The notes below the pieces were generated by a model, which worked only from the letters and a program-made list of their open reading frames with translations, did no database searches and was not told where the DNA came from. Below, piece by piece: positions 14,483 through 19,379 of a stretch of DNA of 19,379 bases. The stretch is from assembly GCA_039934475.1 (NCBI GenBank), contig JBDTMC010000102.1, positions 1 through 19,379 on the forward strand, in the 5' to 3' direction. The translations under genes and the position numbers were made by a program. The stretch's first letter is position 1, and each line of letters opens with the position of its first letter. The DNA is from JBDTMC01 sp039934475 (GTDB lineage Bacteria > Acidobacteriota > Terriglobia > Bryobacterales > Bryobacteraceae).

Positions 14483-14821
14483 ATGCTCGATCCAATAGCC
14501 ACTCGCATTGAACACTACATGGATCTGCTCAGCCAACGACAGAAACTCACGGCGTCCAACATCGCGAATGCGGAGACGCCGGGCTACCACACTCGTGATA
14601 TCGACTTTCAATTCGAATATATGAGCCAGATCGAAGGGCAATCGCCGCAGACCATACTGCCCCCGGGCCTCACCACTCGCAACGACGGTAACAATGTCAA
14701 CCTCGACCGGGAAGCACGGATGTTGTCGGAAAACGCGATGCGCTTCAGCCTGGCATCGCAAATGATGCGCTCGCAGATCCGCATGGTGCGGTCCGCCATT
14801 CAGGATGGGAAGAACTCATGA
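14483..14821 (+). CDS. flgB: Flagellar proximal rod protein FlgB
   Basis: A 112-residue rod protein, somewhat shorter than the enterobacterial one (about 138). The N-terminal rod/hook signature is ASNIANAETPGY (24-35), and the C-terminus ends in the amphipathic helix (RFSLASQMMRSQIRMVRSAIQ) that packs in the rod. FlgB is exported by the flagellar type III system and forms the proximal rod next to FliE and the MS ring. It is the first gene of a flagellar operon; the 109-nt gap before it should hold the promoter, but no clear sigma-28 or sigma-54 motif was seen. The ATG has no obvious Shine-Dalgarno site. Confidence 0.93.
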   Translation: MLDPIATRIEHYMDLLSQRQKLTASNIANAETPGYHTRDIDFQFEYMSQIEGQSPQTILPPGLTTRNDGNNVNLDREARMLSENAMRFSLASQMMRSQIRMVRSAIQDGKNS

Positions 14822-15255
14822 GCCTCTTTTCTCTGCTTTCCGTCAGCAGTTCCGGAATGTCTGCCCAACGCAGGCGTGCGGAACTGCTCGTCGAAAATAT
14901 CGCCAACTCGGAAACCACACGGACACCGGAAGGGGGGCCCTACCGCCGCAAGGACGCGGTGTTCGCCAGTCACGAACAGGATTCTCCCTTTTCGGCGGTC
15001 TTTCAAACGGAAATCGGCCGTGGAGTGACCGGTGTGGAAGTGTCCCAGATCGTCGAGGATACCTCCGAACCGGAGAAGAGATACGTGCCCGGACATCCGG
15101 ATGCGGATAAAGATGGCTACGTATCATTCCCGAATATAAAGCCTGTAGAAGATATGGTCGATCTGATGAGTGCAACACGAAGTTATCAGGCGAATGTCTC
15201 AGCCATTGCGGCTGTGAAGGACATGATTCAGCGCTCCATCGATTTGATGCGCTGA
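14818..15255 (+). CDS. flgC: Flagellar proximal rod protein FlgC
   Basis: A 145-residue rod protein. The N-terminal heptad-like helix with VENIANSETTRTPEGGPYRRK (about 25-45) and the C-terminal PNIKPVEDMVDLMSATRSYQ region match FlgC. It is exported and stacks with FlgB, FlgF and FlgG. The start codon overlaps the flgB stop as ATGA (14818-14821), and the 3' end of flgB (GGATGGGAAG) offers a ribosome-binding stretch, so translation is probably coupled. The length is close to the family norm. Confidence 0.94.
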   Translation: MSLFSLLSVSSSGMSAQRRRAELLVENIANSETTRTPEGGPYRRKDAVFASHEQDSPFSAVFQTEIGRGVTGVEVSQIVEDTSEPEKRYVPGHPDADKDGYVSFPNIKPVEDMVDLMSATRSYQANVSAIAAVKDMIQRSIDLMR

Positions 15256-15275
15256 CCTAAGAAAGGAAACCGGCG

Positions 15276-15581
15276 ATGTCATTGCCCATTCAGGGTCTGT
15301 CCGGAGGGATGCGGATGCCCGACCTGGCAGCCACTTCGCCAGCGGCCGGGACGGCGAGCGGTGGAGAGTTCCAATCGGTCTTTCAAGATGCCGTACGGCG
15401 TGTGGATGATTTCCAAAAGGACGCCGGGAAGTCGATGGAGCGGCTGATGTCCGGGGAGTCCGAAGAGGTGCATCAGACTGTTCTGGCGGCGCAGCGCGCC
15501 GAACTGTCCCTGGATTTCTTCCTCCAGGTGAAAAACAAGGCCGTTCAGGCCTACCAGGAAATCATGCGCATGCAGCTGTGA
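15276..15581 (+). CDS. fliE: Flagellar hook-basal body protein FliE
   Basis: A 101-residue protein. The N-terminal 30 residues are flexible (Gly/Ala/Ser-rich), followed by helices. The C-terminal block LAAQRAELSLDFFLQVKNKAVQAYQEIMRM is the conserved FliE part. FliE is the adaptor joining the MS ring (FliF) to the rod (FlgB/FlgC) and is needed for export of rod proteins. AAGGAAA lies about 8 nt before the ATG, the best Shine-Dalgarno site in the operon. It is 20 nt after flgC and 21 nt before fliF. Confidence 0.92.
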   Translation: MSLPIQGLSGGMRMPDLAATSPAAGTASGGEFQSVFQDAVRRVDDFQKDAGKSMERLMSGESEEVHQTVLAAQRAELSLDFFLQVKNKAVQAYQEIMRMQL

Positions 15582-15602
15582 CGGCGCTAGACTACCCCGG
15601 CC

Positions 15603-17339
15603 ATGGACCAGCTTAAGCTTCTTTTAGAACGCCTCTCCTTACGCCAGAGAATCACCATCGTACTGGTGGCGATACTCGCCAGTGGTGGCCTGTTCGCAGT
15701 CGCCCGCTGGAACAAGGAAAGAGACTTCCACCCCCTCTTCCGCGAGGTTGGGTCTCAAGATGCCGGGGCGGTGGTGAATCGCCTCAAAGAGTTGAACGTC
15801 GACTATCGGGTTGCTGAAAATGGCGGGACCATTCTTGTTCCCTCCTCGCGCGTCGCCGAAGTGCGCCTGCAATTGGCCGCTGCCGGCCTGCCGAAGAGCG
15901 GGCGCATTGGCTTTGAACTGTTCGACGGCACCGATTTCGGAAGCACCGAATTCGCCGAGCAGGTGAAGTATCACCGCGCGATTGAAGGAGAGTTGGAGCG
16001 CTCCGTCATGTCGCTGGCGGAGGTGGAATCGGCGCGTGTCCACGTCACATTCGGCAAGGACTCGGTCTTCGTCGAGTCGCGCCAACCGGCCAAAGCCAGT
16101 GTCACGGTGAAACTACGGGCCGGTGCCACGCTATCGCCGTCGAACGTCACCGGAATCTGCCATCTCACAGCCAGCGCGGTGGAGGGCCTGCTGCCCGAGG
16201 CGGTATCTGTCATCGATGTCCAGGGAAACCTGTTGAGCAAGCCGCGGCGCCCGGTTGGCGCGGACGGAGTAGAGACCTCGGACGGGGCGCTTGAGTTTCA
16301 ACAAAAGATGGAGAGGGACTATCTTGCCAAAGTCCATTCGCAACTGGATCCACTGTTGGGCACGGATAAGTACCGTGCCAGCGTGTCAGTGGAATGCGAC
16401 TTTACGAGTGGGGAACAGAGCGAAGAGACTTTCGATCCCGGGAAATCGGTGATGTCGTCTTCGCAGCGTACGGAAGAAGCGAGCGGGGCTAATGCCGCCG
16501 CTGGACTCCCCGGAACAGCTTCGAATTTGCCCCGGCCAGGCCTCCGCTCCGGTTCCGGAGGAGGATCCGGGGTGACCCGGCGGACCGAGAATACCAGCTA
16601 CCAGTCCAGCCGCCTGGTGAAGCGTTTGCGCCTCCCACAGGGCGCCATTCGTCGCCTCTCGATCTCCCTACTGGTCGATCAGGCGGTGCGCTGGGAAGGC
16701 ACCGGTCCAAAAGCGAAAATGTCTCTTATCCCTCCGTCGCCGGAACGCCTGCTGGGCATCCGGAACCTCATCTCCGGAGCGGTTGGGTTGCAGGCGCAAC
16801 GCGGCGACCAACTTCTGGTTGAGACTCTTCCATTTGAATCGACCTTGACCCAAGGTCCTCCCGAGGCGCCGCCCTCTCTGTTGGCTCCGCCGCCAGTCGC
16901 GCCGGGCACAATGAAATTGCCGGAATGGGCCGATAAGCTTCAAAAGAAGGTCGGTATGCCGGTACTCCTTGGAATGGCGGGTGGCGTCCTGCTCGCGCTG
17001 TTGGGCGGGCTTGGGTTCTTCCTGGTTCGCATGCGGACAAAGAAAACGAAGATCAAGGCCGGCGCCGCTCCCGCAATCGCGGGCGGTGCTGGAGGCAAGG
17101 CCGAGATTGCGGCCCCTCAGGGTCCGTCCGTCGAATCGCAGATGCACGCCAAACTGGCTGAGAATGCGGCACAGCAGGAGAAGCAGGAACTGGAAATGCT
17201 CAACGCTCTTGCTGTCCCATTCACCGCCACTAAGAAGACCGAGGTTCTGAAGAAACACATCACGGAACAGGCAAAGAAGGATCCGTCGGCTCTCGCTCAC
17301 ATCATGCGAACTTGGCTCAATGAAGGGGAGGAACGGTGA
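15603..17339 (+). CDS. fliF: Flagellar MS-ring protein FliF
   Basis: A 578-residue inner-membrane protein that oligomerises into the MS ring and supports the rotor. TM1 is at about 17-34 and TM2 at about 452-475. Between them are the ring-building motifs with EFAEQVKYHRAIEGELERSVMSLAEVESARVHV. A low-complexity insertion lies in the beta-collar region at about 285-325 (GSGGGSG). The cytoplasmic tail after TM2 is long and Ala/Gly/Lys-rich, ending in an acidic/basic helix (KTEVLKKHITEQAKKDPSALAHIMRTWLNEGEER), the expected FliG-binding segment. The length is near the family norm. The stop TGA overlaps the fliG GTG start. No strong Shine-Dalgarno site is seen before the ATG at 15603. Confidence 0.95.
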   Translation: MDQLKLLLERLSLRQRITIVLVAILASGGLFAVARWNKERDFHPLFREVGSQDAGAVVNRLKELNVDYRVAENGGTILVPSSRVAEVRLQLAAAGLPKSGRIGFELFDGTDFGSTEFAEQVKYHRAIEGELERSVMSLAEVESARVHVTFGKDSVFVESRQPAKASVTVKLRAGATLSPSNVTGICHLTASAVEGLLPEAVSVIDVQGNLLSKPRRPVGADGVETSDGALEFQQKMERDYLAKVHSQLDPLLGTDKYRASVSVECDFTSGEQSEETFDPGKSVMSSSQRTEEASGANAAAGLPGTASNLPRPGLRSGSGGGSGVTRRTENTSYQSSRLVKRLRLPQGAIRRLSISLLVDQAVRWEGTGPKAKMSLIPPSPERLLGIRNLISGAVGLQAQRGDQLLVETLPFESTLTQGPPEAPPSLLAPPPVAPGTMKLPEWADKLQKKVGMPVLLGMAGGVLLALLGGLGFFLVRMRTKKTKIKAGAAPAIAGGAGGKAEIAAPQGPSVESQMHAKLAENAAQQEKQELEMLNALAVPFTATKKTEVLKKHITEQAKKDPSALAHIMRTWLNEGEER

Positions 17340-18367
17340 TTACCAATACCGGCAAGCCAGCCGAAGAGATCAGTGGCATTCGCAAAGCGGCCGTCCTCAC
17401 GGTGATGTTGGGGGAGGTGGCGAGCGCGGAAGTCTTCAAGCAGATGGATGAGGATGAGGTCGGACTGATTGGCCGGGAAATCGCCCGGCTCACCACTATT
17501 TCGTCAGAGGTGGCCGAAGAAGTTCTCGACGAGTTCTACCAGATGCTGATGGCGCACGACTACGTGCTCAAAGGCGGTTTGGACTACGCGAAGAAAGTCC
17601 TCATCGGAGCCTTTGGGCCGGAGCAGGCAAAGAAGCTTCTCGATCGTCTGATGAAACAACTGGGCACGGAGGCCGCAAGTTTTGATGCGCTTCAGAAGGC
17701 CGATCCGCAGCAACTTGCCAAGTTCATCCATTCCGAACATCCCCAGACCATCGCACTGATCCTCTCGCATCTCAATCCCTCTCAGGCCGCCGGACTACTC
17801 TTCTCGCTGCCCTCGGAGTTGCGCGCCGACGTTGCCTTGCGCATGGCCAGCCTGGAACAAATCTCGCCGGACATTATTTCCAAGATCGCAGGGATTATCG
17901 GCCAGAAGTTGAAGGCCCTGGGCGAACTCAGCCGCGAGTCGTACGGCGGTGTTCGTGCCGTAGCCGAAATGTTCAACCGTATGGACTCGACATCGAGCAA
18001 AGAAATTCTGGACACCCTTGAGCAGGCTGATGGGAATCTGGCAGAGACTATCCGGCATTTGATGTTCGTCTTCGAGGATCTGCTATTGATCGATCCCAAC
18101 GGTCTGAAGGAAGTCCTCTCGCGCGTAGACCGAAAATTGTTGACCGTTGCGCTCAAAGGAACCAGCGATCAGCTACGAAATCACTTCTTGCAGTGCATGT
18201 CGCAGCGCGGCGCGGAAATGTTGCGCGAAGACATGGATTCACTCGGCCCTGTGAAGATTAAGGAAGTCGAGGCGGCGCAACAGCAGATAATTTCCGTCGT
18301 GCGGCAGTTGGAAAACGAGGGTGTCATCAGCATGAAGGGCACGGTGGGCGAACAGTATGTCGTCTAG
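17336..18367 (+). CDS. fliG: Flagellar motor switch protein FliG
   Basis: A 343-residue cytoplasmic rotor protein. The N-terminal domain binds FliF. The middle ARM domain has the hallmark EHPQTIALILSHL (from E134), and the C-terminal domain (about 240-330, VFEDLLLIDPNGLKEVLSRVDRKLL onwards) carries the charged face that meets the MotA stator. The start is GTG (17336-17338), embedded in the fliF stop as GTGA, with GGGGAGG about 5 nt before it. This strong site and the overlap point to coupled synthesis of MS ring and switch. The length is about 10 residues more than E. coli FliG, from an N-terminal extension. Confidence 0.95.
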   Translation: MITNTGKPAEEISGIRKAAVLTVMLGEVASAEVFKQMDEDEVGLIGREIARLTTISSEVAEEVLDEFYQMLMAHDYVLKGGLDYAKKVLIGAFGPEQAKKLLDRLMKQLGTEAASFDALQKADPQQLAKFIHSEHPQTIALILSHLNPSQAAGLLFSLPSELRADVALRMASLEQISPDIISKIAGIIGQKLKALGELSRESYGGVRAVAEMFNRMDSTSSKEILDTLEQADGNLAETIRHLMFVFEDLLLIDPNGLKEVLSRVDRKLLTVALKGTSDQLRNHFLQCMSQRGAEMLREDMDSLGPVKIKEVEAAQQQIISVVRQLENEGVISMKGTVGEQYVV

Positions 18368-19034
18368 CATCCTCCGGCCGGACGAGGCAATGGATGCGAA
18401 GCCCATCGACTGGATCCGGGCTCCAGGGGAACCCGTTCAGTCTCAGTCGCCCGTGGGTGCTGCCAAGGAGCCGTCGAGCCAGGAAACCGAATCTCTTTGG
18501 AAGGCCGCTTTGCAGAAAGCGGAACTGGAGGCAAAGAATCGATCAGAGTCTGAATTTCAGCGTGGTTTGGCCGAGGGCGAGGTCATCGGGCAGCACCGCG
18601 CGGCGGCCAAGGTCGACCCCTTGTGGGAACGCCTCTCGCGTACCATCGCGGACCTCGCAGCCTACCGTGACCGCTTTCGCAAGGAGTCGGAGAAAGATCT
18701 CGTGGGGTTGTCGCTGGCAATCGCGCGCCGTGTCTTGCGTCGCGAATTGAATGCCGAACCTGACGCCATTCTCGGTCTCGTGAAAGTCGCCTTGGAAAGA
18801 ATCAGCTTGCGCGAAGTTCATCGTGTCCGGCTTAATCCGGAGGATGCGCCCGTTGTTCGCCGGCATTTGGCTCAGATGCAGGCTCCGGCGGGAATTGAAA
18901 TCGAAGCCGATTCCTCGCTCGAGCGCGGGGCCGTTATCTTCGAGACCAGCCGCGGCAGCCTCGATGCCAGCGCGGAAACGCAACTCTCCCAAATAGAACG
19001 CGGCTTCGCCGACATGGTCAGGAGACAAGAATGA
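18357..19034 (+). CDS. fliH: Flagellar export ATPase regulator FliH
   Basis: A 225-residue protein. The N-terminal 45 residues are polar and variable. A helical region contains the GxxxGxxxG run typical of FliH (G70, G74, G78 in RGLAEGEVIG). The C-terminal domain (about 110-225) has the FliH/SctL pattern: LVGLSLAIARRVLRREL, a hydrophobic strand, and ADSSLERGAVIFETSRGSLDAS. FliH dimerises, binds FliI and docks it to the export gate/C-ring. The start at 18357 overlaps the fliG 3' end by 11 nt; an alternative ATG at 18390 would remove 11 residues. Family-level identity is inferred from motif and position, as FliH is poorly conserved. Confidence 0.9.
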   Translation: MSSSILRPDEAMDAKPIDWIRAPGEPVQSQSPVGAAKEPSSQETESLWKAALQKAELEAKNRSESEFQRGLAEGEVIGQHRAAAKVDPLWERLSRTIADLAAYRDRFRKESEKDLVGLSLAIARRVLRRELNAEPDAILGLVKVALERISLREVHRVRLNPEDAPVVRRHLAQMQAPAGIEIEADSSLERGAVIFETSRGSLDASAETQLSQIERGFADMVRRQE

Positions 19035-19379
19035 CCGGCTGGAACGTGGCGCCGTATTTGGAGTGCCTGGAGCACGTCGACCCTGTCGAGTGGGCCGGAG
19101 TGGTCACCGAGTTGGTCGGATTGTTGGTGGAATCGCGCGGGCCGGCAGCCGCCGTCGGTGACTTCTGCCACATTCAGACAGGGGCTGGACGTGAGCTCCG
19201 CACGCAGGTTATTGGTTTCCGCAACGGTCGTGTATTGTCGATCCCGCTCGAAGAGACAGGCGGGCTCCAGGCGGGTGACCGCATCGTCGCCCGGGCCGAG
19301 GATGCCAAGGTGGAAGTCGGCCCCGGTCTCTTAGGCCGTGTCCTCGACGGCTTCGGTCGTCCGATGGACGGCGGTCCGC
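19031..19379 (+). CDS. fliI: Flagellar export ATPase FliI, N-terminal part
   Basis: An open frame from ATG 19031 (overlapping the fliH stop as ATGA) to the right edge gives 116 residues. AGGAG at 19020-19024 lies 6 nt before it. The fragment shows the N-terminal beta-barrel of F1-type/flagellar ATPases (VVTELVGLLVESRGPAAAVGDFCHIQ, RVLSIPLEETGGLQAGDRIVA) and enters the nucleotide-binding domain at GPGLLGRVLDGFGRPMDGG, the usual sequence before the Walker A loop. The catalytic motifs lie beyond the window. FliI hydrolyses ATP to power early steps of flagellar protein export with FliH and FliJ. Confidence 0.93.
   Translation, partial: MTGWNVAPYLECLEHVDPVEWAGVVTELVGLLVESRGPAAAVGDFCHIQTGAGRELRTQVIGFRNGRVLSIPLEETGGLQAGDRIVARAEDAKVEVGPGLLGRVLDGFGRPMDGGP

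Overview
The window looks like a chromosomal segment of a GC-rich, Gram-negative, flagellated bacterium. The gene content (Wza/Wzc-type exopolysaccharide export, a specialised NusG paralogue, a free-standing error-prone DnaE2, a large membrane SpoIIE-type phosphatase, a flgB-flgC-fliE-fliF-fliG-fliH-fliI operon) and the style of the secreted Arg/Asp-rich protein would suit Acidobacteriota (Solibacter/Bryobacter-like). That placement is an inference, not something the sequence proves. No tRNA, rRNA, CRISPR array, insertion sequence or phage gene was seen.

Region 1 (1-7155, all minus strand) is an exopolysaccharide operon. In transcription order it encodes a NusG/RfaH-like antiterminator, a small ribbon-helix-helix (RHH) protein, a Wza-like outer-membrane export protein, a Wzc-like co-polymerase/tyrosine autokinase, an FkbM-family methyltransferase, a Wzx-like flippase, and the start of a further secreted or membrane-anchored protein cut by the left edge. 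A 397-nt gap between the wza-like and wzc-like genes holds a 10-bp-arm inverted repeat and a small plus-strand ORF with a reasonable Shine-Dalgarno site. No glycosyltransferase is inside the window.

Region 2 (7156-7623) is an AT-rich, repeat-dense control region in front of that operon. It contains two possible tandem minus-strand promoters that share a 20-bp imperfect direct repeat over their -10 elements. Each predicted -35 lies inside an inverted repeat. Several AGTACC half-sites and a 13-bp-stem hairpin are also present. Together with the NusG paralogue and the RHH protein encoded first in the operon, this is the best candidate in the window for an undescribed regulatory system.

Region 3 (7624-11243, minus strand) has dnaE2 (translesion polymerase) without imuA/imuB beside it, and a small exported protein of which about half the mature residues are Arg or Asp.

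Region 4 (11379-19379, plus strand, divergent from region 3) has a PDZ-like/membrane/GAF/SpoIIE phosphatase, a YkgJ-type cysteine-cluster protein, and then the early flagellar operon from flgB into fliI, which runs off the right edge. The flagellar genes are tightly packed with 4-11 nt overlaps and build the proximal rod, MS ring, switch and export ATPase.
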